Assembly: GCF_001244995.1 (NCBI RefSeq)
Contig: NZ_LN869528.1
Coordinates: 67,001-131,000 of the forward strand
DNA length: 64,000 bases
Source: Intestinimonas massiliensis (ex Afouda et al. 2020)
Lineage (GTDB): Bacteria > Bacillota > Clostridia > Oscillospirales > Oscillospiraceae
Direction: 5' to 3'
Under the pieces are notes generated by a model that saw only the letters and a program-made list of their open reading frames with translations, was not told the DNA's origin and searched no databases. Position 1 is the stretch's first letter. Every line of letters begins with the position of its first letter. This document shows positions 45,034 to 53,636 of the stretch, piece after piece. The position numbers and the translations under genes are program-made.

Positions 45034-45417
45034 ATGACCGCGAAGCGCAAGCGCATGACCCAGCGGGAGAAGGACCTGCGGGCCAGGACAAAAAAGGAGC
45101 TTCAGGAGCAGGGCGTCCTGCCCCCGGACAAGCCCCGTCTGAACCGGAAGAAGTTTGCCCGGGAGACCTGGTTAGAGTTCCAGGCGCTGCTGGGGCGGGA
45201 CCCCATCCATGCGGAATGGGTATTGCTGCACGCCATTGGGTTCCTGCTGGGCCCAGAGCTGCCGGAGGTGACTGCGGAACGGGTGGGCATCTGCAAGCTG
45301 CTGAAGGTGGCGGTGGAGTATGACCGATTCCTGGCGCGGCTGGAGGCGGAGGGGCGGAAGGACTACAGCATCGGCGAGCTGGTGGACGAGGTAGTCATGC
45401 CGGTGTGGAAGCTGTAG
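45034..45417 (+). CDS. Phage protein of unknown function
   Basis: A 127-residue protein with a very basic N-terminus (TAKRKRMTQREKDLRARTKKEL) and a more acidic helical C-terminal part ending VDEVVMPVWKL. The start at 45034 follows GAGGAGG. The layout (basic tail, helical domain) could suit a DNA- or ribosome-binding role, but this is a guess. Confidence 0.6.
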   Translation: MTAKRKRMTQREKDLRARTKKELQEQGVLPPDKPRLNRKKFARETWLEFQALLGRDPIHAEWVLLHAIGFLLGPELPEVTAERVGICKLLKVAVEYDRFLARLEAEGRKDYSIGELVDEVVMPVWKL

Positions 45418-45421
45418 GAGT

Positions 45422-45613
45422 ATGGGCGTCATCATCGACCTCGCCCTGCACCGGAGGGATTGCCAGAACTGCCGGTGGCACGGGCAAGAGGACCGGGGCT
45501 GCCTCCGCCCGGGCGGCTGGAACTGGCTGCCAGGCTACAAGGGGTGCGCGGACTTCGAATGGTCGGAGGCTGCGAGGCGGGCCCTGAAGGAAGAGAGGGA
45601 GAAAGAATGCTGA
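45422..45613 (+). CDS. Cysteine-rich small phage protein
   Basis: A 63-residue protein with CQNCRWHGQEDRGCLRP and a later YKGCADFEW, four cysteines that could bind zinc. It resembles its upstream cysteine-rich neighbour at 44769 in pattern though not in detail. It overlaps the next start by seven bases. Confidence 0.6.
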   Translation: MGVIIDLALHRRDCQNCRWHGQEDRGCLRPGGWNWLPGYKGCADFEWSEAARRALKEEREKEC

Positions 45614-45756
45614 CCATCGTAGTGAAAGTAGATGCGCCGGCAGAGGACGCCCAGGGCGTCAAGGAGGACGTCGCCATCCTGCTGGAGCCGCTGGGCGACG
45701 TCCGGGTGCTGTCCGTCCGGGCGGAGACGCCGGAGCAATACCGATTTGATCTATAG
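45607..45756 (+). CDS. Tiny phage protein
   Basis: A 49-residue protein (MLTIVVKVDAPAEDAQ...) that reads like a single beta-alpha-beta unit with no cysteines. GAGGGAGAAAG lies upstream, and it is coupled to the previous gene by overlap. Function unknown. Confidence 0.5.
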   Translation: MLTIVVKVDAPAEDAQGVKEDVAILLEPLGDVRVLSVRAETPEQYRFDL

Positions 45757-45769
45757 GAGGTAATCTATC

Positions 45770-45898
45770 ATGGCAAAGACAAGCAGGCAGGCCGCTTCGG
45801 CGGCCACCAGCGCACCGGCCCAGGAGCCGGAGATCAATGAAGCGGATGGGGAACCCATCTACCACGATCCGGGCGAGGAGGGCGACGGCGATGAATAA
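45770..45898 (+). CDS. Tiny acidic phage protein
   Basis: A 42-residue protein, Ala/Ser-rich then strongly acidic, ending DPGEEGDGDE. TAGGAGG precedes the ATG. Its stop overlaps the endolysin start by eight bases, so it may serve mainly to couple translation. Function unknown. Confidence 0.5.
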   Translation: MAKTSRQAASAATSAPAQEPEINEADGEPIYHDPGEEGDGDE

Positions 45899-47204
45899 GA
45901 TCAGGATCTGCCTGGACGCCGGGCACGTGGGAAGCCGGTACAACCAGAGCCCGGTAGTAAAGACGTATTACGAGAGCGCGGCTATGTGGTCCCTGCACCT
46001 GAAGCTGAAGACGGCGCTGGAGGCGCTGGGCTTTGAGGTAGTCACCACCCGGGCCAGCATCGACACGAAGATGGACGTGTATGACCGGGGCGCGGCGTCC
46101 AAGGGGTGCGACGTATTTCTGTCCCTGCACTCCAACGCCTGCGGGACAGAGAGCGTGGACTACCCGGTGGTGTACCGGGCCTATGACGGGCTGAACGGCT
46201 CGGACGTGCTGGCGGGTAAGCTGGCGGCGCGGATCGGCGCGGAGATGGGCACGGCCCAGGCGGGGCGGACGGCCATCCGGAAGAACAGCGCCGGGAACGA
46301 ATACTACGGCGTGCTGCGCGGGGCCCGGGCGGTGGGCACGCCGCAATACCTGCTGGTGGAGCACAGCTTCCACACCAACGCCCGGGCGGCGCAATGGCTG
46401 CTGTCGGACATCCACCTGGCCGGTCTGGCGCTGGCGGAGGCGGAGGTGCTGGCGGAGCACTACGGTTTGAGCGCCGTACCGGAGGGCAAGACGGCCATCC
46501 TGGGCATGGCCCAGGCCACGGCCCAGCAGATGGCGCTGTTCTGCCGGAGCAGGAACGCAGCGCCCAAGCTGCCGGCCTGCTCGGTAGAGGAGCTTGCACA
46601 AGTGTTTTTGGAGGAGGGTGCGGCTGAGGGCGTGCGCGGCGACGTGGCCTGGGCGCAGAGCCTGAAGGAGACGGGCTTCTTCCGGTACGGGGGCATCGTG
46701 CTCCCGGAGCAGAATAACTACGCAGGGATCGGGGCCCTGAACGGAAACGCCCAGGGGCAGGCGGCCACCTTCCCCGATCCACGGATCGGTGTGCGGGCGC
46801 AGATCCAGCACCTGAAGGCATATGCCTGCACGGATACGCTGGCCAACGCCTGTGTAGATCCCCGGTTCTCCCTTGTGACGCGGGGGTGCGCTCCGTATGT
46901 GGAGTGGCTGGGCGCAGCGGACAACCCCCAGGGCAAGGGCTGGGCCTTCCCCGGCCCGGGCTACGGGGCGAGCATCGTGAAGCTGCTGGAGCAGATCCAG
47001 GCCCAGGAGACGCCGCAGAGCCCCGCCCCGTCCCCGGAGCCGGAAGCGCTGGCCGGGTTCCCGGCGTGGCAGCGGGACGGCCTGGCGGCCCTCCAGGCGG
47101 CCGGAGTCATCGACAGCCCGGACTACTGGGCGGCGAAGTTCAGCGAGGGCGTCACGGTGGGCGAGCTGTTCGGCATCCTGGGGAAGATGGCCGGAAGAGC
47201 ATAG
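45891..47204 (+). CDS. Two-domain endolysin: amidase plus glucosaminidase
   Basis: A 437-residue lysin without a signal peptide. Residues 1-190 form an N-acetylmuramoyl-L-alanine amidase (Amidase_3): H12 in LDAGH, E28, H80 in LSLHSN and E157 in LVEHSFHTN supply zinc ligands and the catalytic residue. Residues about 205-375 form a glucosaminidase-like domain with the likely catalytic E260 in AWAQSLKETGFF and NNYAGIGA. A Pro-rich linker and a short C-terminal helical module follow. It would need a holin for release. Its place before the activator gene, apart from the holin-like genes, is unusual. Confidence 0.92.
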   Translation: MNKIRICLDAGHVGSRYNQSPVVKTYYESAAMWSLHLKLKTALEALGFEVVTTRASIDTKMDVYDRGAASKGCDVFLSLHSNACGTESVDYPVVYRAYDGLNGSDVLAGKLAARIGAEMGTAQAGRTAIRKNSAGNEYYGVLRGARAVGTPQYLLVEHSFHTNARAAQWLLSDIHLAGLALAEAEVLAEHYGLSAVPEGKTAILGMAQATAQQMALFCRSRNAAPKLPACSVEELAQVFLEEGAAEGVRGDVAWAQSLKETGFFRYGGIVLPEQNNYAGIGALNGNAQGQAATFPDPRIGVRAQIQHLKAYACTDTLANACVDPRFSLVTRGCAPYVEWLGAADNPQGKGWAFPGPGYGASIVKLLEQIQAQETPQSPAPSPEPEALAGFPAWQRDGLAALQAAGVIDSPDYWAAKFSEGVTVGELFGILGKMAGRA

Positions 47205-47222
47205 GAAAGGAGGCCGGCAGCT

Positions 47223-47543
47223 TTGGACAAGGCGCAGCTGCAGTGGCTGAACGAGCTCCCCGCGGAACGCTTTCCGGAGCCCTATCAGACCATGGCGCGT
47301 GAGATCGGCATACCGGACACGGTGCGGCTGGCGGAGCTGTTCGGCGGGAGCGGCATGTACTTCCCCGAGCTGGACAAGCTGCTGACGGAGCTGCGGAACG
47401 CCAACATCCGTGCGGAGTTCGACGGCGGGAACCACAAGGCGCTGGCCCGGAAGTACGGGCTTTCCGAGCGGTGGATCTACGAGATCCTGAAGGCGGAGGG
47501 CCTGGACGAAAACCAGCTGGATCTGTTCGCGGGGAACTTTTGA
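47223..47543 (+). CDS. Mor/C-family late transcription activator
   Basis: A 106-residue protein of the Mor (middle operon regulator)/C family, which in Mu binds a dyad and recruits RNA polymerase to middle and late promoters. The dimerisation segment (ETMAREIGIPDTVRLAELFGG-like, here QTMAREIGIPDTVRLAELF) and the C-terminal helix-turn-helix (NHKALARKYGLSERWIYEILK) are clear. The start is a TTG at 47223 behind AAAGGAGG. Only one such gene is seen, where Mu has two. A palindrome covers its stop codon. Confidence 0.88.
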   Translation: MDKAQLQWLNELPAERFPEPYQTMAREIGIPDTVRLAELFGGSGMYFPELDKLLTELRNANIRAEFDGGNHKALARKYGLSERWIYEILKAEGLDENQLDLFAGNF

Positions 47544-47553
47544 AGTACTTCAA
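47540..47553. promoter_or_regulatory. TTGAAG-TA-CTTCAA palindrome, candidate activator site
   Basis: A perfect 14-bp palindrome across the stop codon of the Mor/C-type gene and about 90 bases before the holin-like genes. A near copy lies at 53638-53651, before the protease gene. Confidence 0.5.
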
Positions 47554-47581
47554 TAGAGAATGCAGAGGAAACCGTGTACCC

Positions 47582-47616
47582 TAAGACTACGAGCTTTGCT
47601 CGTAGTCTTATTTTTT
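47582..47616 (+). terminator. Rho-independent terminator after the activator gene
   Basis: A 13-bp stem (47582-47594 with 47598-47610) with a TTT loop followed by TTTTTT. It would end early/middle transcription just before the lysis and head genes. Confidence 0.88.
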
Positions 47617-47637
47617 GCCACAAGGAGGGGGCGCAGC

Positions 47638-48153
47638 ATGAACATGGAAGCCATCCAGAGCGCCGCGAGCGAGGCGCTGTTGAACGTGGTGCTGGCCGTA
47701 ATCGCCCTGGCCGGCGCATACGCGGTGTACTACATCCGGCTGGGCGCGTCGAAGCTGAAGGCGCAGACGGTACGAATCGCGGACGAGGCGGGGCGCAAAG
47801 CGCTGGAGGACGCGATCTCGGACGTGGAGCGGCTGGCGACGCTGTCTGTGGGGGCGACCGAGCAGACGACGGCGAAGGCGCTGCGGGAAGCGGTGAAGAG
47901 CGGAAATGCGAGCCGGGAGGAGCTGGCCGCCCTGGGCAGGCGGGTCTTTGAGGAGGTCAAAGGGTCCATCGCGCCGGAGGCCCAGCGGGTGATCACGGAG
48001 AACCTGGGCAGCTTCGACCGGTATCTGACGAACTGCATCGAGGACGCGGTGCTGAAGGTGAAGCAGGCCGGGGCCGGGATGACGGTGCCGGAAGGCGCGA
48101 TCCTGACCGGCGCAGAGCTGGAGGCCGTGCTGGGCGCAGCGGCGGAGCCTTAA
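47638..48153 (+). CDS. Holin-like protein, LLH type
   Basis: A 171-residue protein with one N-terminal membrane segment (LLNVVLAVIALAGAYAVYYI) and a long helical soluble part (GRKALEDAISDVERLATLS, KALREAVKSGNASREELAAL). This layout matches the LLH superfamily of phage holins, which permeabilise the membrane for endolysin escape. AAGGAGG precedes the ATG at 47638. It is the first gene after the terminator. Confidence 0.7.
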   Translation: MNMEAIQSAASEALLNVVLAVIALAGAYAVYYIRLGASKLKAQTVRIADEAGRKALEDAISDVERLATLSVGATEQTTAKALREAVKSGNASREELAALGRRVFEEVKGSIAPEAQRVITENLGSFDRYLTNCIEDAVLKVKQAGAGMTVPEGAILTGAELEAVLGAAAEP

Positions 48154-48165
48154 AGGAGGCCGGGC

Positions 48166-48522
48166 ATGGAAGTCACCCAGATCACCGCCGTCATCGGGGC
48201 GGCGGCCTCGCTGCTGTGTACCCTCGTCGTGGGCGCACTCACCTTCTTTATCAAGAAGACGCTCACCTCGCTGGAAGAGGCAGACAAGAAGAACGCCGCC
48301 CAGATCGCCGAGTCGAAAAAGGAGGCCGCCGCGCAGATCGCGGAAGCAAAGCGGGAGGCCGCCGATAAGATCGCCAAGGTGGATGAGAAACTCAACGACC
48401 TGAAGGCGGACCTCCCGTTGGTGTATGTCACCCGGGAGGACTACATCCGGGTGATGAACCGGGTGGAGGACAAGCTGGATCAGATCCTCTACGGAAGCGG
48501 AGGGACAAGAAAGGAGGGTTAG
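48166..48522 (+). CDS. Membrane-anchored coiled-coil protein, probable lysis accessory
   Basis: A 118-residue protein with one N-terminal membrane segment (VIGAAASLLCTLVVGALTFFI) and a repeated helical linker (AAQIAESKKEAAAQIAEAKREA), then a short conserved end (VYVTREDYIRVMNRVEDKLDQI). The layout matches small proteins found beside holins in clostridial phages and, in Mu, lies near gp25. AAAGGAGG precedes the start. Confidence 0.65.
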   Translation: MEVTQITAVIGAAASLLCTLVVGALTFFIKKTLTSLEEADKKNAAQIAESKKEAAAQIAEAKREAADKIAKVDEKLNDLKADLPLVYVTREDYIRVMNRVEDKLDQILYGSGGTRKEG

Positions 48523-48528
48523 GAGCCC

Positions 48529-48852
48529 ATGGCGATCATGGACGAACTGACGGAGCAGGAAGTCAGCAGGAACAAGGCGATCCGGGGCTATATCATCCGG
48601 GCCCTGGCAAAGGGCAACCACAACGCGCTGCTCGTCCGGCAGATCACCAACGCCCTGGTGGCGGACGGCCTGATCTATTCCCCGGACATCTCCAAACACC
48701 TGGAGTACCTGGAGGAGGCCGGCTACATCACGTTTACGAGCCGCGTGGCCAATGCCTACAACGCCTATCGGAAGGACGCCGTCATCAAGCTCACCCGGAG
48801 GGGCGTGGATCTTCTGGAGAGCACGATCGACGACCCAGGCGTCGATGTCTAG
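48529..48852 (+). CDS. Winged-helix phage protein (position of Mu gp26)
   Basis: A 107-residue protein that reads as a winged helix (NKAIRGYIIRALAKGNHNALLVRQITNAL, then HLEYLEEAGYITF and VIKLTRRGVDLLES). Position just upstream of the gp27-like gene corresponds to Mu gp26. A role in packaging-site recognition or regulation is possible but unproven. Its stop overlaps the next gene by eight bases. Confidence 0.7.
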   Translation: MAIMDELTEQEVSRNKAIRGYIIRALAKGNHNALLVRQITNALVADGLIYSPDISKHLEYLEEAGYITFTSRVANAYNAYRKDAVIKLTRRGVDLLESTIDDPGVDV

Positions 48853-49462
48853 GCAGGCGGTCGAGCCGGAGCTCAAGCCGGCAGAGCTCCAGCAGAGCGG
48901 CACTACGCGCAGCCGGACACGGGTGAGCAGCAGCATCGACCGCCTTCCGGATGATCTCCGGCTGCAGCTGGACAGCAAGCTCATGGACAACACGAACACC
49001 TTCATCGAGCTCTCTGCCTGGCTGAAGGACGAAGGCTATGAGATCAGCAAGTCGGCCATCGGGCGCTATTCCCGGCGCACGAATGCGGCGGCGCAGCGGG
49101 TGGCGGAGACCATCCAGAAGACTCAGGCCATCGCGCAGGCCGTGGAGGCACATCCGGAACTGGACTATACCAGGGCGGCCTCCATGGTGCTGATGGACGG
49201 CCTGATGCGCCGGGTGAGCACGGCCGAGGACGAGTTTGACGAGATGCCGCTGGACAAGGCTGGGCGGCTCATTGCCTCCCTGTCGCGGAACGCAACGTAT
49301 GAGAAGCGGGTGCGGCAGGAGATGAAGAAGAAGGCGGAGCTGGCCTTTGAGCAGCTGGAGGCAGAGCTGATGGCGGCGATCAAGCAGCACCCGGAGCTGG
49401 CCGGGGAGCTGCACGACGTCCTGGCCCGGGCAAGGGAGAAGGTGGTCGCAGATGGCGATTGA
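48845..49462 (+). CDS. Mu gp27-like protein (DUF3486), probable small terminase
   Basis: A 205-residue protein of the DUF3486 family. The start is the ATG at 48845, within the end of the preceding gene. The recognisable pattern is SSIDRLPDDLRLQLDSKLMDNT, LKDEGYEISKSAIGRYS and a long C-terminal helix. It lies immediately before and overlaps the large terminase gene by 11 bases, as in Mu, where gp27 is regarded as the small terminase component. Confidence 0.85.
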   Translation: MSRQAVEPELKPAELQQSGTTRSRTRVSSSIDRLPDDLRLQLDSKLMDNTNTFIELSAWLKDEGYEISKSAIGRYSRRTNAAAQRVAETIQKTQAIAQAVEAHPELDYTRAASMVLMDGLMRRVSTAEDEFDEMPLDKAGRLIASLSRNATYEKRVRQEMKKKAELAFEQLEAELMAAIKQHPELAGELHDVLARAREKVVADGD

Positions 49463-51224
49463 CCTCAACGAATATCTTGAGAAGCTGGAAGAGCCGGAAG
49501 ACCGCGAGTCGGTCGCAAACCGTGAATACCAGCGGCAGCTTTTTCTTGATTATGTTGTCCGTGGCGGCAACTTCCCCGGACAGCGGGCGCAGCTTCTCCG
49601 GGACTTCCAGGCCGGGAAAGAGCTGGCCGGGCCGAAGGGGCTACGCCGGAGGCTCGGGGCAATCGACCTTGAATATTTCGGGCGGGCCTACCTCTCCCAC
49701 TACTTCGTCCGGCCCTCCCCGGCGTTCCACGGAGAACTTGACCGGATATGGAGGGAGGGCGTGATGAAGGGGCTCGACCCCGTCCGGGAGGCCAAGCAGA
49801 TCAACCGGGCAGACGGCTGCCGCCGTGCGATCGAGGCCCCACGCGGCCACGCCAAGAGCACCAACTTCACTTTCAAGGACGACCTCCATGCTGCCCTCTA
49901 TGCCTACAAGCATTACATCATTATCCTCTCGGACAGCTCCGAGCAGGCGGAGGGCTTCCTGGCAGACATCAAAACGGAGCTGGAGGAGAATGCGGCGCTG
50001 AAGGAGGACTTCGGGGCGCTGGAGGGCAAGGTATGGAAGGCGTCGGTCATCCTGCTTGCCAACGGGGTCAAGATCGAGGCAATCGGCTCCGGCAAGAAGA
50101 TCCGTGGTCGGCGGCACAAAGAATGGCGTCCCGATCTCATCGTCTGCGACGACCTGGAGAACGACGAGAATGTCAACACCCCGGAGCAGCGGAAGAAGCT
50201 GCGGGACTGGTTTTATAAGGCGGTCTCCAAGGCGGGCGACACTTACACGGATATCGTGTATATCGGCACGCTGCTCCACTTTGACGCGCTGCTTGCCAAC
50301 GTAGCGAAGAACCCGAGCTACAAGTCGGTGCGCTATCAGGGCGTCATCAGCTTCGCCACAAACGGCGAGTTATGGGACGCATGGGAGTCCATCTTCACCG
50401 ATCTCGCCAACGACAACCGACAGGAGGACGCACTGGAGTTCTTTCAAGCGAACCGCGAGGCGATGCTGGAAGGAACTGAGGTCTTGTGGGAGGAGAAGCT
50501 CTCCTACTACGACCTCATGGTCATCCGCATCTCCGAGGGCGAGGCGAGCTTCAACAGCGAAATCCAGAACGATCCCATCGACCCGGAGAACTGCACGTTC
50601 CAGGAGGAATGGTTTGACTTCTGGGATGACGAGGGGAAGCAGCAGCCGGATTTCTCGGACCCGAAATTCCTGTTCATCGGGGCCAACGACCCCTCCCTGG
50701 GGAAGAACAGGAAGTCGGACACCAGCTCCATCTTTGCGATTGCAAAGGACACCTCCACCGGATACCTGTATGTGGTAATTGCGGACATCGCAAAGCGCAA
50801 GCCGGATCAGATCATCGAGGACGCGCTGGAGGCCAGCCGGCGACTGAAGCGGGACTTCAAGCGGCCCTACTACAAGTTCGGCGTGGAGACGGTTCAGTTT
50901 CAATACTACTTTGCGGAGATCATGCGGCAGAAGGCCGCAGCGGTCGGAGAGTATCTCCCGATCGAGGAGATCAATTCCACCCAGAACAAGGACGCCCGCA
51001 TCCAGTCCCTGCAGCCCTTCGTGAAAAACGGCTACATCAAATTTTCAAAGAAGCACAAGACCCTGCTGAAGCAGATGACGGAGTACCCCATGGGGAAGAA
51101 CGACGACGGACCGGACGGCCTGCAGATGGCGGTAAAGCTGGCGCTGGACGTCAAGGCCGGTACCCGCGTGGACTATAAGAGCGTGCAGAGCCGGGCGATG
51201 CGCTTCCGGCGCGGGGCGTATTAG
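49452..51224 (+). CDS. Large terminase subunit (Mu gp28-like)
   Basis: A 590-residue packaging motor and nuclease. The Walker A-like motif APRGHAKST lies at about 129-137 and Walker B LIVCDDLEN near 235; the C-terminal RNase-H-like nuclease has GANDPSLGK and a late DGPDGLQMAV. Size and neighbours fit Mu-type headful packaging. It overlaps the gp27-like gene. Confidence 0.93.
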   Translation: MAIDLNEYLEKLEEPEDRESVANREYQRQLFLDYVVRGGNFPGQRAQLLRDFQAGKELAGPKGLRRRLGAIDLEYFGRAYLSHYFVRPSPAFHGELDRIWREGVMKGLDPVREAKQINRADGCRRAIEAPRGHAKSTNFTFKDDLHAALYAYKHYIIILSDSSEQAEGFLADIKTELEENAALKEDFGALEGKVWKASVILLANGVKIEAIGSGKKIRGRRHKEWRPDLIVCDDLENDENVNTPEQRKKLRDWFYKAVSKAGDTYTDIVYIGTLLHFDALLANVAKNPSYKSVRYQGVISFATNGELWDAWESIFTDLANDNRQEDALEFFQANREAMLEGTEVLWEEKLSYYDLMVIRISEGEASFNSEIQNDPIDPENCTFQEEWFDFWDDEGKQQPDFSDPKFLFIGANDPSLGKNRKSDTSSIFAIAKDTSTGYLYVVIADIAKRKPDQIIEDALEASRRLKRDFKRPYYKFGVETVQFQYYFAEIMRQKAAAVGEYLPIEEINSTQNKDARIQSLQPFVKNGYIKFSKKHKTLLKQMTEYPMGKNDDGPDGLQMAVKLALDVKAGTRVDYKSVQSRAMRFRRGAY

Positions 51225-51235
51225 GAGTAAGGACT

Positions 51236-52822
51236 ATGAGCAAATCAAAGAGGAAACGGCAGCAGCCGCAGGCTGTGCGGGCCGCGCCCCTCCCTCGGCC
51301 GGACAGCCGGGAGATCGCGGTGGCCCACGTCTCGGACAAATACAGCGAATACCCCAGCAATGGCCTCACCCCCGTCCGGCTGGCGGAGATCTTCCGGGAG
51401 GCGGATGCCGGGGACGTGATGCGTCAGATGGAGCTGTTTGAGGAGATGGAGGAGAAGGACCCCCACCTGTTCAGCCAGCTCCAAACCCGGAAGAATGCTG
51501 TCACCGGCCTGGACTATGAGGTCATCCCATTCGGGGACGACCCCCGTGACAAGGAGATCGCGGACTTCATCGGGGAGCAGTTGGGGACCATTGAGAGCTT
51601 CGAGGATGTGGAGACGGACCTTCTGGACGCGGTGGGCAAGGGCTTTGCCGTCAGCGAGATCATGTGGGGCTATGACGAGGGCCATGTGGTGGTACAGGAG
51701 ATCCGTTCCCGGCAGCAAAAGCGGTTCTTCTGGGACAGTCTGGACGACACCTTCAAGGTGCGCACGCAGGAACACTCGGAGGGGCTGCTGCTCCCCAGGA
51801 ACAAGTTCATCGTCCACCGGTACAAAGCCCGCAGCGGCCACCCCTCCCGGGCAGGCGTGCTCCGGGTCACAGCCTGGATGTACCTGTTCAAGAACTATGA
51901 CCTGAAGGACTGGGTGGCCTTCGCCGAGGTCTACGGACTTCCGCTGCGTCTGGGCAAGTATGCAGCCGGGGCCAGCGAGTCGGACAAGACAGCCCTCATG
52001 CAGGCGCTGGTACAGATCGGCGCAGACGCCGCGGGCATCATCCCGGACGGTACCAGCATTGACTTCATCAACACGGAGAAGAGCTCCAGCATCGACCTCT
52101 ATGAGCGCCTGGCCCGATACTGCGACGAGCAGATCAGCAAGGCGGTTCTGGGCCAGACCCTGACTTCGGACTCCGGGGGTGGCAGCTACGCTCAGAGCAA
52201 GACCCACAATGAGGTGCGGCACGATCTGACGGTAGCGGACTGCAAGGCCCTGGCCGCCACCCTGCGGAGGGATCTGATCCGGCCTCTGTGCCTGTATAAC
52301 TTCGGGGAGGACAAGCGTATCCCCTACCTGCGGTTCGACTGTGAGGAGTCCGAGGATCTGGAGCAGACGGCCAACATCCTCGGGACCCTCATTGAGCGTG
52401 TGGGCCTCAAGGTCCCCACCAGCTTCATCTACAAGAAGTTCTCTATCCCGGAACCGGAGGGGGGCGAGGAGATCGCACAGCCCCGCGCCAATGCAGGCGC
52501 ACCCCCTCTTCCCTTCAAGCAGTCCCCGGAACGAGCGCAGCTCGCGCTGAAGGACCGGCCGGTCCCCGGGACGCAGCAGAGCGTGGACCAGCTCGCGGAC
52601 GCCGCGCTGAAGCGTGGGGCCGGCAGCTTCCAGAAGGCGTTCGCCCCCGTTCTCAAATTAATTGAGAGCGCGGAAAGCCTGGAGGCGCTGAAGGCGGCCA
52701 TGGAGGACGACGGGGCCGTGGAGAAGCTGTACCGCGCCATGGACGTCTCCGGGGTGGAGGAGCTGCTCCAGAAGGTCATGCTGTACGCGGATCTGGAGGG
52801 GCGGGTGTCCGGGAATGGCTGA
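51236..52822 (+). CDS. Portal protein (DUF935, Mu gp29-like)
   Basis: A 528-residue portal protein that forms the dodecameric ring at the capsid vertex through which DNA passes. It has the DUF935 pattern: EEKDPHLFSQLQTRKNAVTGLDYEV, KGFAVSEIMWGYDEGH, FIVHRYKARSGHPSRAG and QTLTSDSGGGSYAQSKTHNEVR. The C-terminal ~100 residues are more variable and helical. It overlaps the next gene by eight bases. Confidence 0.94.
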   Translation: MSKSKRKRQQPQAVRAAPLPRPDSREIAVAHVSDKYSEYPSNGLTPVRLAEIFREADAGDVMRQMELFEEMEEKDPHLFSQLQTRKNAVTGLDYEVIPFGDDPRDKEIADFIGEQLGTIESFEDVETDLLDAVGKGFAVSEIMWGYDEGHVVVQEIRSRQQKRFFWDSLDDTFKVRTQEHSEGLLLPRNKFIVHRYKARSGHPSRAGVLRVTAWMYLFKNYDLKDWVAFAEVYGLPLRLGKYAAGASESDKTALMQALVQIGADAAGIIPDGTSIDFINTEKSSSIDLYERLARYCDEQISKAVLGQTLTSDSGGGSYAQSKTHNEVRHDLTVADCKALAATLRRDLIRPLCLYNFGEDKRIPYLRFDCEESEDLEQTANILGTLIERVGLKVPTSFIYKKFSIPEPEGGEEIAQPRANAGAPPLPFKQSPERAQLALKDRPVPGTQQSVDQLADAALKRGAGSFQKAFAPVLKLIESAESLEALKAAMEDDGAVEKLYRAMDVSGVEELLQKVMLYADLEGRVSGNG

Positions 52823-53522
52823 TGCAGACGCTGTCTTCACCCGAAAGGATATGACTTTCCAGGAGGCCGTGGACTACTTTAAGGAACGCGTACCCGTCAC
52901 GGCGGAGCAGTTCTACCGCATAGCAGAGCACTACCGCTCTCTGGCCTTTACGGTCTCCGGCTATACCAAGGTCCACATCCTCAAGCGGTTTTACGAAGAG
53001 CTGCTCTCGGCGCTGGAGGATGGCGGCACTTTGGGAGAGTTCCGCGCCAACATGAACGGCTTTCTGGAGTCGGAGGGCTACGAAGGCATGACGCCCATCC
53101 AGGCCGACCTGATCTTCCGCACCAATGTACAGACGGCCTACAACGCGGGCCACTACGAACAGATGAGCGATCCGGCCGTCAGGCAGCTGCGTCCCTACTG
53201 GCAGTATGACGCGGTCAACGACACCCATACCCGGCCGAGCCACCTGGCGATGGACGGTAGGGTCTATCCGGCGGATTCCCCGGTCTGGGACACCTGGTTC
53301 CCGCCCAACGGCTTTCGGTGCCGCTGCACGGTGCGCAGCCTGTCCAGACGGCAGGTGGAGCAGCGCGGACTCACGGTGGAGACGGAGGCCCCGCCCATCC
53401 TGCCCGATCCGCAGTTTTCGACGAACCCTGCAAAGGTACGCTTTGAGCCCGACCTGAAGGACTACCCCGAGCCGCTGGTCAAGGCGTACCGGGCCCGGGA
53501 AAGGGAGGGCGGCGGCGCGTAG
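52815..53522 (+). CDS. Head morphogenesis protein (Mu gp30/F-like)
   Basis: A 235-residue minor head protein of the phage Mu F family. The conserved NVQTAYNAGHYEQM, DTHTRPSHLAMDGRVYP and WFPPNGFRCRCTVRSLSRRQV segments are all present. Such proteins sit in the capsid or are injected with DNA. The 158 bases after it, to the protease gene, are non-coding and contain several short palindromes. Confidence 0.92.
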   Translation: MADADAVFTRKDMTFQEAVDYFKERVPVTAEQFYRIAEHYRSLAFTVSGYTKVHILKRFYEELLSALEDGGTLGEFRANMNGFLESEGYEGMTPIQADLIFRTNVQTAYNAGHYEQMSDPAVRQLRPYWQYDAVNDTHTRPSHLAMDGRVYPADSPVWDTWFPPNGFRCRCTVRSLSRRQVEQRGLTVETEAPPILPDPQFSTNPAKVRFEPDLKDYPEPLVKAYRAREREGGGA

Positions 53523-53636
53523 CGGGGCGGAAGGCCGGAGACGGCCCTCAGAGCGGCGCAAGGGCCGGGGGTATCCCCCAGGGCCCGGAGCGCCGGAAAA
53601 GCCCGTGAAGGTGCGTGCGCACGCGTGCTAACGCGT

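Noticed and set aside
34520-47625. TTGCCACAA occurring three times (34520, 34562, 47615) as a possible shared site
   Set aside because: The third copy lies in the tail of a terminator and the match is only nine bases; only the close pair near the integrase was kept as a weak hint.
53613-53624. The GCGTGCGCACGC palindrome before the protease gene
   Set aside because: Short GC-rich palindromes are frequent in this composition and no second copy was seen; only the TTGAA/TTCAA dyad next to it recurs.
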